A stretch of 64,000 nucleotides of DNA from Cryptomeria japonica (lineage: Eukaryota; Streptophyta; Pinopsida; Cupressales; Cupressaceae), in contig NC_081406.1 in NCBI RefSeq assembly GCF_030272615.1, positions 211,582,997-211,646,996 on the forward strand, written 5' to 3'. The notes under the pieces were generated by a model. The model worked only from the letters and a program-made list of their open reading frames with translations. It was not told the DNA's origin and searched no databases. Both the position numbers and the translations under genes were made by a program. Shown in pieces: positions 1 through 12,448 of this stretch; the stretch's first letter is position 1; the number at the start of each line of letters is the position of its first letter.

Positions 1-904
1 TAGCATGTGGGTATCCCCTAATGCTTGCCACCCACCCACCCCTACTCTACCTTCTTATCAGCTTAGCCATCCTCAAAAGAGTGAGGCAACCCTTCTTGTA
101 TAATCCACTATGGCTAAAATGGAAAACATGATGTAGGATTACAAAAGGAAGTTGATGAAATCAAGCCACAACTCTAGGAGTAGCAATAACAAGAGACCTT
201 CCAATAATAACAACAATAGTTTAAGGGCCAATAGTGTTAATGGTCCCCTCAAGCTTATCATTATCAATAGAAGGAGGCCTTCCAAAAACAACAACAAGAG
301 TTTGAATCCCAACAATAACATGACGCCTTCCTTGAAGAACAACTTGCTTCTGCTAGGAGGGAAGTGATTAGATAGTTGGTAGACCTAGAAGTGAAAATCA
401 TGTAGGAAGAGGCCTCTACCCCTCCTGCCCCTAAAAGAGGGTTTCCAAGCTCTAAGTAGGACAAACCTCTTAAGATTTTGGAGGAAACTTGTACGTTAGG
501 AAATAGGAAATCATCACAAAACAAGATAAACATACTAATCATTTAGCTCAATCACGAAAGCACTCATTGCAATGATCTATCCTAAGACACATTCAATAGA
601 GACATGACATAAAAGCATTCAAAACTAAAGACATATGCAAACCAATAGCAGATTTGAATGCTCCTTCATGCGGCTCCATTGTTCTTCTTTCCTCTTCAAA
701 TGGTTTGGTTGTGGATCTCACCTACAAGTGCACACACATAATTGAAAGCAAGTAGACAAGATTTTTGATCAAGAGTACTCGTAATATGATTGACTAGAAA
801 TTCGATAGTCCGATTACCAATTATTAGCCTTGATTGATGAAGATCATCCAATTTATAGAAAAATTGGAGAGATGACAAGATTAGCATGATTCAATTCAAG
901 TGGA

Positions 905-1075
905 AATTGCAAATCAATTATGTCAATTATGACAAATTATGACAAATTATGCACTTTCTATGCAAAATTTGTTGATTGATAATTTATGACAAATTATGAC
1001 AACTTCTATGTCAAAATTGATTGATTGTCAATTATGACAAATTTATGAAAAATTGACATGTCATTTCCATGAATT
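905..1075. repeat. Degenerate tandem repeat, AATTATGAC unit
   Basis: The motif AATTATGACA recurs roughly every 10-20 bases, some units spaced by Gly-codon-free AT sequence such as ATTGATTG. It lies inside the solo LTR. No coding potential is apparent. Confidence 0.6.
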
Positions 1076-1084
1076 TAGGAGAGA

Positions 1085-1185
1085 AATAGGAGGAAATTGA
1101 AATTAGGAAATTAGAAAATTAAGAAATTAGAAAATGAGGAATTAGGAAATTAGGAAATTAGAAATTGATGAAATTAGGTAAATTA
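1085..1185. repeat. Minisatellite of GAAATTAG-type units
   Basis: Purine-rich units of the form (G)GAAATTAG follow one another with small variations over about 100 bp inside the solo LTR. Confidence 0.6.
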
Positions 1186-1429
1186 ATTAATAATCTTTCA
1201 TTTATTAATTAATTCACAAAGAGGAATAATTAGCCAATTAAATGAACATTTAATTGTTATGAGAAGACTTAGGATAAATAAACAATTTATTAATCCTAAA
1301 GGAAGAAATAACACACACAAGGTTAAAGGATTAAATCACGAAACCCTAGAAGATGAATTAGGTCTTGATGAAAGATAATTGACTCGATCATGATTTGATT
1401 TTGGATTGATAAATGACCAATGTGATAAA

Positions 1430-1785
1430 TGATTTGATTAATAAATACGCCAATTGACGAGGAACAATGACAAATTGATCCAAATTGACATATTTGAAAC
1501 AGACAACGATCGATGACAAATCGATCACAAAATGACAAGATCGAACAAGATGACAAGAGTTGATGATAAATAGATTGCAAAATGACAGGATTGAAAATGA
1601 CCACGATCAATGACAAATTGATCGCAAAATGACAAAATCGAACATGACAACGACCGATGACAAATCAATCATTAAATGACAAGATTGAAGGATTGATGAT
1701 AAATCGATCACCAGATGACAAGATTGATAAGAGGACAACGATCGATGACAAATCGATCGCAAGATTGACAGGAGGAAAAAACCCT
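1430..1785. repeat. Degenerate tandem repeat of about 35-60 bp with GATGACAAATCGATC core
   Basis: The core GATGACAAATCGATC, or a close variant, occurs at least six times between about 1510 and 1770. Each is followed by GCAAAATGACAAGAT-like sequence. The core contains the palindrome ATCGAT. It lies in the 3' half, on the plus strand, of the solo LTR. Confidence 0.6.
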
Positions 1786-3530
1786 AATTAGGATTGACGA
1801 TGTCCAAAATGATGACAAATAAGCACACACATTGATGCAATAGGATAAGATCGATTAAAATCATGACTGGATAGTGTTGTCGACAAGACCAAATTCAAAG
1901 GCGAGACAGATGAAGAATGTAGAAGAATGACTCGATGCTCGCAAATGATAAAAACCAAGTGCGTGACATAGGAGAAATGTTAATGCGACACAAAAACCTA
2001 AAATGAAGCAATGCACAAATGTTAAAGTATGATCCCGCAAGCGTTGACCATTTTTAGGTGTCTACAAAACTATCCTTGAACAATTGCATCCCTATGAGGA
2101 GCCCATTCATGAGGAGGAGCTTTCTTGTCAAGCTCAACTTCAACAATAGGAGTGAGAGGCAAAGAAGCTTCATCTTTTGGCTCTCTCTTCTTGTCCTAAA
2201 GAGATCCACCTTTGCAAGGATGGACCTATTGTTTGGCGAGAAGATGGAGGCCATCTTCTTCCCCATTTTGATGAATGACCTGGCGATGGAGAAAGTAGCA
2301 TGGAGGAGCTTCTAATTGAGTAAGAGGAGTTTGTTTATCAAGCTTAACTCCAACTATAGAAGGTGGAAACCAAAAAACAACACAATGAATTACTTGCAAA
2401 GAAGCTTGCTTCTTTGGGGGAGGAATGGATTGGCCAGTTGGCAGTTATACTAAACAGGATGGAGAGAAAATTAGAGGTGTTGTAGGTGGATATTGAGAAT
2501 GATCAGTTGTGGCAATAGGTTATGGAGCAACAGGTTGTAGTTGATGAGGCCATAGGGAGAAGTGAGTTTGCATCAGATAGCATGGTAGATGAGTTTTGCC
2601 ATGAGCTCGAGGTTGCTATAGTTTTTCACCTAAAGGAGGAAAGAATAGAGATAGAGAGATAATAAGAAGATTTTAAGTCTTCATGTGAAGTGTCTCATGA
2701 GCCTATAGTTTGTGTTGATGAGCTAGATATTAGCACATGTGATTATGATGTATGCTGGTTTTCCCCTATCCCTAATCATGATAATGTTGAATATGAGGCC
2801 TTCGTTTAGTGTGAATATGTTTCTTTTGACATTAGGGATGAGGTGCCCGAGCTTGAATGCTTTACTTGGGACCAGCATACCAAGTTTGATGAGGTTGAGT
2901 AGCAACATGTTGACCATGCAGATATTTTTTTTAGGTGCTCAACTTGATAGTGTACCTGAGCTTCAAATTTTCCACTTTGATATGTTTGAGGAGACCCCTT
3001 ATGCAAATCAAGATAGGGATATGGTATGCTTGTCATCCCCATGTGAGTTTGAGGCCCTTCCTTTTGGTTTCAACTCATACTAGGAGCAGGGCAACTATGA
3101 TAGTAGTGACTCTCCCTTGTGTGATGAGGTTTTTGTCTCTTCTGTAAGGGATAAATCTAATATTGGCCTACCCCTGGTGTACCCTCCCCTTGCTACCGAG
3201 TGTGATTTTTAATTGCCTCTATGTGTTTTAGAGGCTTATTTTATGTGTATTTTTTGTAGTAGCAAGTTAAATGGAGAGTTTTCTTCTCACCACATTAGTC
3301 ACTTGTATGCTCTATTGTATGCATATAGGATTCTTCAATTATTGTAGTTGGCTGATGACTACAACCATGAACTGAGGGAGATCAACTCCTTTAGAAGGAT
3401 CATTTTTGACAGAGGCAAAATACATCATTTTCCTCTTATTGTAGCAATGCAAATATTAGTGAGATCTTTTCTAGTTTTCCAAGAAGCGCACATGCATAGA
3501 TCATTCCCCCAGAATAGCATTTTCTTTTAA

Positions 3531-5720
3531 AACTTTTGCAAGATGCAATAAGGAGTTCCTTCTCTATTTTCCCTTTTGACTCTATGCCTAATGGATATAC
3601 ACAAGGACATTTGGTCTTTCCCTAAGTAGGCTTAGGGCCCCCTCCGACTCTCCAAAATGTTGACCCTTTTCTGTCAACTTAGCTGTAGATCCAATCTAAG
3701 AAAATTGAAAGGGATTTTCTCCATAACCTACATGTTATGCACACCTGCATAACCTTCGTGTCATGCACATTCCTTGTTGGCAACATGTAGAGGAACCTTT
3801 TCTATTCAGGATCCAGGTTCTATTTTTAAGTTGACCGGTCATAGTGGTCAAAACACTTAGGTTCACTAGCTAGAGGGTTCCCTGTTCATGGCAAGACTGA
3901 CCCCTTTTTACCCTCTATGAGCTAGTGGAGGTTGTTATCACATGGTCACATCAGACTAGAATGCTTTCCTCTTTTTGTTCCCTTTTCTACTGCTCCACTT
4001 TCACATGACAATGCGATATGTGACGGTGGGACCCAACCTGTTTAGGAGAAATTGGCCTTTTCGACCAAGCTTCAAAGGGAAACAATAATGCATTTTAGTC
4101 TTGCCAAAAAGCATTCTCACAGTGACAATGTGGGCCCCTTTCTTCTATGTGACACGTCATCCCAAGTGGTCCGATTGGTGACTATCAAGTGGTCTCAACA
4201 AAACATAGGATTCTGGTGGGCCTGTGACTTTAATGGAGAATCATCTTTGTTTGATCTGACATATGAGGTCATCACATGATTGCATGATTGATTGAACCTA
4301 TGTGTGAAGCCTAACTCCGTAATGTCATTTATGATGTGGCATGTGGGCCCCATAGGACAAAGGCCTTTTCTACCTATCTTCTCTCATAACCACAATAATT
4401 TTTGGGTCTTGTCGAAGTGGTTTCTCTCAGTGAAAATATTTTTTTTGGTAGGATATGGACCTTGTCTCATCGACATGATCCTTTGACATAGCTTTTTAGG
4501 GGCGATGTAGGGGTTATTCTATTTGGCCTAAAGAGGATCTCTTGAAAAAATGTGGGGGGGTCTTCCCACTATCTCATGACAAGTTAATGGAAGTAATAAA
4601 GACCATGCAAAGTAGTAGTGAAAAAGAGCAAAGGGCTTTCCCGCCACCCCGCAACAGTTTTCAAAGAAATAATTTGGCCATGTAGGGTAGAAATACATAG
4701 TGTGGGTAATGTCACTTGCTATCCCGCAGAGCATGATGGTCAATTTAAGGGTGCCGCAAGGTAAACTGTGAGTTGGCCGAATAGTCATCCGACCACCTCG
4801 TGGTGGTTTTCTAAAGAGAAAAGGGATTGTGTGGGGTAACATAGCAGGGAATATAGGTGTTCACTACAATCCCATGGTGAATTTTCAAGTCTCGAAGGGA
4901 GCTCGCAGGAAACAATGATTAGCAATGTGGACCTGACCCAGCACATCAGATAGTAATGACTATCAGATTTTCACTTAAGAGGTTGATCAACAATGATGAC
5001 TTAATCCTCTATTGGGTTATTGAGTGTGTTTAAATGGAAAGTTCTCACATATCAATCTATGTGTGAGATCTCTTGATCAATGGCTAGTATTCAAACTCAT
5101 GGTGGCCGATGGAATTTAATTCTCTTTGCAGAGGTGGTTGTTGACCCAATGGTCGAGGTTTGTATTTTGCTCAATCGACGCCCCAAATCAGATTAGATTT
5201 TCATTCAACCACCGAAGATTTTCTCCATTACTCTAGATTGGACTCTGTAGATAGATTCCTGACATTATCCCATTCCTATTTATTTCTTATTGAATACTTT
5301 TGTGCCTATAGATGTACTCAGACCCATTCCTTGATTTGTAGGGATTTTGCTTCTCCAAAGATAGAAGACATTTTTAGAGCCATCCTTGCATACTATGCAG
5401 ATTAGATTAGTTGATCTAATTTCTTCTCGTCTCTGCTATTTTTGTAACCTAACCCTAGGAGGGTTAGAGTTTTAGTTGCATTCTAACCTAAGTTATGCCT
5501 AATCTATAAAGGTAATCTGGTAACCCTTTCTGGGGATCTTCTCTTCTTTTTCTCTTGCATAAAACCATGTTTCTCTGCACTTGTAAATTTTACCTTGCCT
5601 TTGCATTAATAAGATTATCTTTTCTTGTCTTTATTTAGTATAAGCAATTTGTGTAAATTTGTTACGTTCTTGCTCGAATGTGTTCTAATTAAAGACATTA
5701 AGTTTCCACAATCCATGAGA
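3531..5720. other. No gene seen; LTR-like non-coding DNA
   Basis: No sustained reading frame is visible on either strand. From about 3650 the sequence resembles LTR or leader DNA: a TGTTGACC start after a mixed purine/pyrimidine tract, and a TATAAA-like box near 5500 followed by a T-rich stretch. It could be the 3' LTR of the element that owns the eroded frame upstream, but I found no matching 5' LTR or target-site duplication. The right edge is cut by the Penelope-like element. Confidence 0.35.
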
Positions 5721-5760
5721 TATTGATTAGTTATTTTCAGAATTGATCGTGTGTAAGTTT

Positions 5761-5809
5761 TTTCATCAACGTTTCGAATCACACTCTGTGATCCATCATC
5801 AGGATGAAA
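5761..5809 (-). ncRNA. Hammerhead ribozyme motif, Penelope-like element copy 1
   Basis: On the minus strand: TTTCATC (5809-5803), the core CTGATGA (5802-5796), one extra T, stem II GGATCAC/GTGATTC (5794-5788 with 5782-5776, seven pairs including one G-T), the core GAAA (5775-5772), CGTT, then GATGAAA (5767-5761). GATGAAA is the exact complement of TTTCATC and forms stem I. This is the circularly ordered type I layout with an almost absent stem III (A-C/G-U), as described for Penelope-like elements, where activity is thought to need two ribozymes pairing. Predicted cleavage is after CGTT. Self-cleavage is inferred, not shown. The extra base after CTGATGA is unusual but known in some hammerheads. 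Confidence 0.72.
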
Positions 5810-6095
5810 TAAATTAGAGAGCAAGAAAAAGTGAAAGATGTCCAAAGAGAAGATTGAGAAGCTAAAAAGAGGAAGAGAATGGGTTCAAAAAACAAGGTAG
5901 GATGACAAGACAATAAATATAAAAAATATATAAAAAAGAAGAAAACAAGAATAAAAAATGAAAAAGAGAAAGGACCTAAAGAACAAACACCAAAATTTAA
6001 AAACCACAAAATGTCCCAAAATAAAAATAAACTTACAAATAAAAGAAAAAAAAATATAAAGAACAACACCATTAAAACACAAAACAAAAATAATG

Positions 6096-6101
<6 letters not shown>

Positions 6102-6128
<27 letters not shown>
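6102..6128. repeat. (AC)n microsatellite
   Basis: Perfect or near-perfect AC dinucleotides in the 3' untranslated region of Penelope-like copy 1. Confidence 0.9.
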
Positions 6129-6134
<6 letters not shown>

Positions 6135-6222
6135 ACATATGAGAGCATAAAAAATAATTATTGAAAAAAAACAAAAAAACAAAAACAAAGATCAAGAACT
6201 GACAAAAAAGGAAAAATAATGA

Positions 6223-6465
<243 letters not shown>

Positions 6466-6466
<1 letters not shown>

Positions 6467-6468
6467 GT

Positions 6469-6517
<49 letters not shown>

Positions 6518-6518
6518 C
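6466..6518. repeat. (GT)n(GA)n compound microsatellite
   Basis: GT dinucleotides pass directly into GA dinucleotides. Read on the element's own strand this is TC followed by AC, the same order as in copy 2 at 15172-15250. Confidence 0.9.
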
Positions 6519-6664
6519 ACAATAATAATAATAATAAACAAATCAAAATAAAGAACATGAAATAACAATAAAGGATAAAATACGAACTTGAATGCATAAA
6601 AGCACAAATGAATATATAAAAAAATAGATATAAATAGACAATAAGACTATCCACAAAAAAAATT

Positions 6665-6688
6665 ACACACACACACACACACACACAT

Positions 6689-6745
<57 letters not shown>

Positions 6746-7161
6746 TATACACATATACGTATATATATATGTATATATATGTATATGTGTATAATCTATA
6801 TATATCTATATATGTATGTATATATATGTATATGTGTATATATCTATATATATCTATATATGTATGTGTGTGTGTATATATATGTATATGTATATGTATA
6901 TATGCATATATATGTACATATATATACATATATACATGTATATGTATATATGTATATATATGTATATGTATATGTATACATATATACATGTACTTATATG
7001 TACATATATATACATATACATGTATATATGTATACATATACATATACATATATATACATATATACATATACATGTATATATGTATATATATGTATATATA
7101 TGTATGTATATATATATGTATATATATGTATGTATATGTATGTATATATATGTATATATAA
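6665..7161. repeat. Large compound microsatellite (AC)n and TATATG/TACATA-type repeats
   Basis: About 500 bp of AC runs followed by interrupted TA/TG dinucleotides (TATATATG, TACATA, GTATATG units). It lies in the 3' untranslated region of Penelope-like copy 1, where copy 2 has only short runs, so it expanded after insertion. All long frames in this stretch are dinucleotide artefacts on both strands. Confidence 0.9.
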
Positions 7162-7631
7162 ACCAATAAAAAATAGAAAATAAGAGGAAAAAAGAACACC
7201 ACTAAATAAACCTAAAAGAAAAAGAAAGCCAAATGTATATATGTATATTTTATATATGCAAACAAAACAAGTAAAAACTAGAGGGCATATATAAAGAATG
7301 CCAAAGCAAAAATATAGAAGAGCATATATATATATATATATACACACAAGAAAACCAAAAATCAAAGAGAACAAAAGCGACTAAAAAAGTAACAAGAAAG
7401 AAAGGAAAAAAAATTCAAAATAAAAATAAAAATCAAGAAAATCCAACCAAATGAAGAGGGAAAGCAAGGGAACATGACATCTACAAAAATAGAAAAACAA
7501 AGGACGCCATGATAAGAAACAAAGAGAAGAACAAAGATAAAGACACAAGAAGGAGAAAAGAAAAAGACCAAAGAGGAAAGATGACCAAGGAGAATGACCA
7601 AAGGAAGACAGAGAAGAGACTCCAAGGATAG

Positions 7632-7994
7632 AAGTCAGGAACATTGAAGGTGGCGAGACCAAAGGTCTGAGAGAAAAGGTTGCCAAGATAGACTAAGACC
7701 CCATACCTGATCACGATTGAGGTTAGAAGCATGGTTATTGATTTCAATTGCTTCCTTGAGCTTGTGATTGAAAAAGTTATCTTCCTTGCACAAGATTTGA
7801 GCATTTTCTAGACATATGTGGTGCTTAGTGGAGGAGGCATGCTCTATAAGAGAGGATTTAGAAACACACTCATGCCTAATGTTAGCACTATGTTCTTTGA
7901 TTCTAGTGGAGAAAAAGCAGCCTTTTTCACCTATGTAAGGGGCACCACATGAACACACAATCTTGTAGACCCTTGAGTCTAGGAGGTTGTCTCT
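7632..7994 (-). pseudogene. GIY-YIG endonuclease domain of Penelope-like element, copy 1
   Basis: The frame is open on the minus strand across this interval. It encodes VYKIVCSCGAPYIG near its start, then STRIKEHSANIRHE and a conserved C-terminal WGLSLSWQPFL. The Y-x-I...Y-I-G spacing, the Cys pair of CSCG and the R-x-x-E-H signature fit the GIY-YIG endonuclease that Penelope-like elements use to nick target DNA. The first motif is weakened: the Gly-Phe-Tyr of copy 2 is Arg-Val-Tyr here. The domain is cut off from its RT by the 4.1-kb solo LTR insertion, so it cannot be part of a functional polyprotein now. Confidence 0.82.
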
Positions 7995-10900
7995 TGTAAT
8001 GCCCCGCTAGGAAACCTTGAAGGGATAAAGCTAAAACACAAGAATAGAGTGCAATAATTTTTTTTTTTAAAGTTAAACACAACACAATGATACAATGAGA
8101 TATCAAAGTTCAGATTACATAGCGGAAGGCATCAACTAACACCTAAAGAGTTTCCCAATGTGATTACTTAATTACACATTTAACTTAACTCATACTAAAA
8201 AATCCAATAAGTTGACTATCTTATAACGAGATAATTCTTAAACAAGGATAATTTCTTTCAGATAGATCAAAATATAGATCACAACATAAGGTTCATCCAT
8301 TAAGATTTATCTATACCCTTCATTCAAACTTTCATTAGAATTTAAGTCATGCATCTAATTTAACACACACTTGAGTTTTATCATAAACTAATGAGATCTT
8401 TCCATGCATACTTAATTTCATTAACAATAACTAAATGCATTCTATTGTTCAAAACTACATTCTTTCATGATCCAAATTACAACATTTGAAAGATGACTGC
8501 ATACATGCATTTAAGAATAATGTCATCTAAACCACTTATACATTCTAACATGATGCCATCCATACATGCTAAAACTAAAAATGAAACATAAGAGCATAAG
8601 CATCACATAACACCAAGATAATCTCAGAGTTCACCCCTAAAGGGCTACATCTCTAGGTCTGCTCAACTGCAAGACCCCTCTAATAATTAAATAAGTTCAA
8701 AATACATAAGGTTCTCTTTATTTACAATCCTACCATCAAGGCGAAACATAACAAATATACAAACAACCACATCGGTCAATAAATACATAAATGATCCCTG
8801 AATAGGAAAGGATCCAACTGAACATAATTAAGCAAATACCAAGGTCCATTGGAGCATCCACAAACTAAGTCATCGCAACCCAAGGTCTAGCATGAAACTA
8901 GGTACTCACAAGGGCATAAGCAACAGGACGACTCCATAAAAGTGCTCCTATCAAGACAATACAACCACACACTAGCGAACATAAGGGACAAGTGTCATCA
9001 CACAACCTAGTATGGTTATCATGGCAGGTCTTCATAGGTTCCGGCCCCATACACTGGGTTACCCTGGCAACCTATTCCAAACCTCCAGCCCATCCAAGCC
9101 TCATGTGGACCCACACATCCTTTCGTGAAGACAAGGGTGATGGTTTGCCATTTCAGGTCTTCTCACAACATGTCGAGTTTGTGTTAGCACTCATCCCATG
9201 TGTGAGGCACAATTATCTTACTTAGAGATTCATCAACAACACTCTAATATACTATTAGGTTATCAGTTATTACTCACTTTCAATGGGTTACCCAACAACC
9301 ACTTTGGACATGGTCCCCAATCAAAATCCACTTTCCCATACGACACTAGACCATACTCAAACGAACTCAAAAACCAAGGAGTACACATGGTCAAACAAAC
9401 AGAGTTCAAAATGGAGGAAACAACCATTTGGTCAAACACAACTTCATATGAGGTGCACTGACAGACGGTACTCTAACTAGAGACCTGACCAACTATGGTC
9501 AACCACCAAACATCATTCGACACCCGCATAAAGGATAAGACCAAATAAAACACCAACACAAAACAATAGTCAAACTTGAGACTGAGGACATAAATAGGTA
9601 CCCAAATCAACCATACGATAGGGTCCTATCAACCAAAACAAGTCTTGCCATTACTTAAGCAAAAGCAAATACATAAATTAAACTTGCATAGGCAAAAATT
9701 GGTGGATACAATCTCTTTTTTCTTTTTTTTTTTAAATCGGTTTAAACATTAAATGTTGATCAAATTTTCTAAATGATCTAAGTTAGATTGCAGTTATCTA
9801 CCTCATCTAGGTACAATTTGATTCTTGGTTTTCTAACTCCCTAAGGTTCATTAGCATCGAACATACATAAATGTGTCATTATGAGTTCTTAAACCAAGTT
9901 CACATGAATATAATTAAATAATCATTAACCAACTAAATAAGATATTTATTCTTCAAATAAAACATCTTTCTCATACTGGCTCAAAAACAATCTCTCCAAT
10001 TTCGTCTATTCCAAGCCCAGTTACACTATACGGATCAAGGAAACATAAACATATAAGGAATCCAAATAAAGATAGTCCATTCCTACTTAACAATTATTTC
10101 CTTGTGCATCTATAGAAAATTACCAAACTTAAATATTAATTACTATATATATTTTTTAATCCACAATTAAAAAAATATATACAATTAATAATAACAAAAT
10201 AACAAATTAAGTATCTAATTAGAAAAATATACATTAATAATAAAATGCAATTTGAAAATTAATTAAAGTATATTGCCACTTATACAATTAATTAATTACA
10301 AATAATCATAATTTATTAATTAAATGCCATATTTAATCTTAATTAAAAACTTAATTAATATTTACATTTAATAATATTAAATAATTATTATATTTTTTTT
10401 TATAATAAAAAAAATATTAAAAAAAAACAATTTTTAAAAACAACAATATAATGGGGGGCAGTGAAAAGGGTAGTCGGGCCCACCTCCCTTTCACAGGGGT
10501 TCAGCGGTTGTGCCCTAGCCACGGGCGGCCCCACCGCAGTGGATGCAGGTCTCGTAGCGCCCACGTGGCCACCATGGGGGACCCTACGGCCACTGCGAGG
10601 GTCACAACTAGCTGCGATCATCGCTGGTCGTAGACCCATGTAGGGGGGAGGAGACGGCGGGTTGAGCCTCCACTCCCCTTCCCTCCAACCCCAATGAATT
10701 ACATTTTTTTTTTTTTCAAACAATAAAAAATTCGATTTTGAAATAAAAATCGATTTTGCTATGAAATATATTTTTGTTTTCTAAAAACAACAATCCCCAT
10801 TTTTGTTTTAAACAGTCTCATATAGAGACTTAAAATAAAAAAAATTTCAGAATGATAGAGGTTTTCAAAATGAGAGAAATTTGTTGAATACCCTTCCAAA

Positions 10901-12103
10901 ATATACAATTTTGGGCAAAAAGAAAACTCATTTCTCAAACAAGAAACAAGCAATTAGCCAATCTTAACTAATTTCCACTATAATTCTTAATCTTGAGGCA
11001 ATTAGTGGAGAATTTGAAACCAAAATTGCATGAAGAACATTCAAGCCCATTTTTTTTTTAAAACAAATAACCAAATTGATAAACAACTTCCTACCTCAAT
11101 AAGCATTCTTGGAAAGGATCTGATGGAGAGCCCCAACTTGCAGCTCAAGAAATCCTTCTCCTTCCAAAATCCCCAAATTTTCTATCCAAAATAATTTTCC
11201 AAGAAAAAATCAATCTTCCATATTTTTCCAAAAACCTAGGTTAAATGGGAAAGGTTTGACCAAATTTTTTTTTTTTTGGAATTAAAATATTTTATTTATA
11301 ATAATTCCTCAAAATCATTCTTTTAAACTATATCAATAATTAAACTTGTTTTTCAATTTAAAATTGATTTTTCTAAATAACTGAATTTAACCTTTCTATT
11401 TCCAAAATACCAAGAAGATAAAATTAATTCTATTTCAATTAAATTTAAATCTTTCTTTTCATAAGCATAAACATAATAAATTTAACATTAAAATTAACTA
11501 TTTAATTGAACTTGCTCCCAATTTAAATCGAGCAATTCAAATTAACGATAATTGCATAAAGAAACCCTATTTAATTTAGTCCATTAATCTTTAATGCACA
11601 AACACATATTTAATCAAATTAAATACTAAGGACTAATTACTCAATTTAACCATACACACAAAACATGCAACCCAAGAAGCCAAATGGATAGACGACCTAC
11701 AAACCCAACCAAAGGGAATACCGACTATGACTGACGATGCTCACTTGAGCACGACTATGGTCAAACGAGGGTCTTATGACCACCTAATCCAAATTCTAAG
11801 GACCAAAGAGGTACACTCAAACCTATGAATCCAGGTGGAGATGAACCTCGCATCGATGTGGCATTGTACCTAAAATCTCCTACAACCAAGAATCATACAT
11901 GCATACATATATAAATTTAATGAAAGTGTTAGCCCGAGATTATAACACAAAATAGGAGAATTAATAACTTGCATACAAATCGGTGTGAAGACCACATAAA
12001 CCGATATGCACTAAATCAAAACATCTGACTATAATCATTATATTATGATAAACTAACCAAGATCAAACCGAAATTAAAAATTGATTAGGGCAGGGGTACT
12101 ACA
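7995..12103 (-). mobile_element. Solo LTR (4109 bp) of the same Ty3/gypsy family as 29730-42403, duplication TCTCT
   Basis: The segment is flanked by TCTCT at 7990-7994 and 12104-12108 and interrupts a Penelope-like reading frame, which continues on both sides. On the minus strand it starts TGTAGTACCCC and ends GGGGCATTACA, the same termini as the LTRs of the full-length element at 29730-42403. Internal landmarks also align: the GC-rich island (10450-10690 here, 31640-31795 there) and the stretch around 8990-9190 that corresponds to 32690-32930. The homology is clearly diverged. No internal domains are present, so this is a solo LTR formed by recombination. Confidence 0.88.
10450..10690. other. 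GC-rich island inside the 4.1-kb solo LTR
   Basis: About 240 bp rich in G and C, with CpG sites, sits between A/T-rich flanks including A/T homopolymer runs. Open frames across it on either strand have no recognisable domains and are attributed to base composition. It matches the position of the GC-rich block in the LTRs of the full-length element. Confidence 0.55.
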
Positions 12104-12440
12104 TCTCTAGAGTCTTTGACCCTCAATATTTGGTCCCTTAAGGTAGAAACAGGATTGAAGGCACATATAAGACCTTTTCTAAAAATAATCTTAGAGATTT
12201 TGTGGGAGATGCCTTCAATATATGGGAGAGAGGAAAAGGGAGGGGAAGGAGACTGCATCAAAGAGGGCTTGGGAGCGATACAAGAATTGATTTGAGCAAT
12301 GGTTCTATTGATTTTACTTCTCTTAAACCCATTTAATAGGAACACCTAATGAAGATGGTTCAAATCAAGCTTTATTTTTTCCTCATCGCAAATGCGAAAA
12401 GCTCTACTAACCAAGGTCTTGAGAATTCCTATTTTTTGGG
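12104..12440 (-). pseudogene. Penelope-like reverse transcriptase, C-terminal fragment and linker
   Basis: The minus-strand translation matches copy 2 at 13877-14215, including the segments NGFKRSKINRTIAQIN and STLRDQIL, which are similar to but diverged from copy 2. An in-frame TAG at 12346-12348 sits at the same position as the TAG at 13967-13969 of copy 2. The fragment ends at the 5-bp duplication of the solo LTR and continues in frame at 7994. The finger, palm and catalytic motifs of the RT are absent because the copy is truncated at 12440, where it abuts copy 2 head to head. Confidence 0.75.
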
Positions 12441-12448
12441 TAGATCTG

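Larger units (their letters stand above)
490..2066 (-). mobile_element. Solo LTR (1577 bp) with 5-bp target-site duplication AAACT
   Basis: The segment begins TG and ends CA on the plus strand. It is flanked by the direct repeat AAACT at 485-489 and 2067-2071. Removing the segment and one repeat rejoins the surrounding reading frame exactly, which is strong evidence for insertion. No internal retroelement domains are present, so this is a solo LTR left by LTR-LTR recombination. Orientation is uncertain; I chose minus because that strand begins TGTAGACACC, a typical LTR start. It contains the three short tandem-repeat blocks listed separately. Confidence 0.82.
2..3530 (+). pseudogene. Eroded Gln-rich reading frame of unknown function, split by a solo LTR
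   Basis: I do not recognise this protein. Coding character runs from the window edge (frame of base 2, moving to the frame of base 145 after a 1-base slip in an A-run near 143-148) to 484. It resumes at 2072 in exact frame once the solo LTR 490-2066 and one copy of its 5-bp duplication are disregarded, shifts once more in a T-run near 2930, and ends at 3530. The predicted protein has a Pro-rich start, a strongly Gln-rich stretch (150-330), then Glu/Lys/Leu-rich, coiled-coil-like and acidic parts. About 25 in-frame stops lie between 145 and 2930. All but two are TAA or TAG, usually beside genuine Gln codons; the two TGA fit Arg CGA. It could be the gag or extra ORF of a non-autonomous LTR element, since no reverse transcriptase follows. 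The coding call is fairly secure; the identity is unknown. Confidence 0.5.

Noticed and set aside
10400-10723. GC-rich open frames on both strands in the solo LTR
   Set aside because: They lie in the GC-rich LTR island, show no domain and have counterparts in other LTRs that do not conserve the frame.
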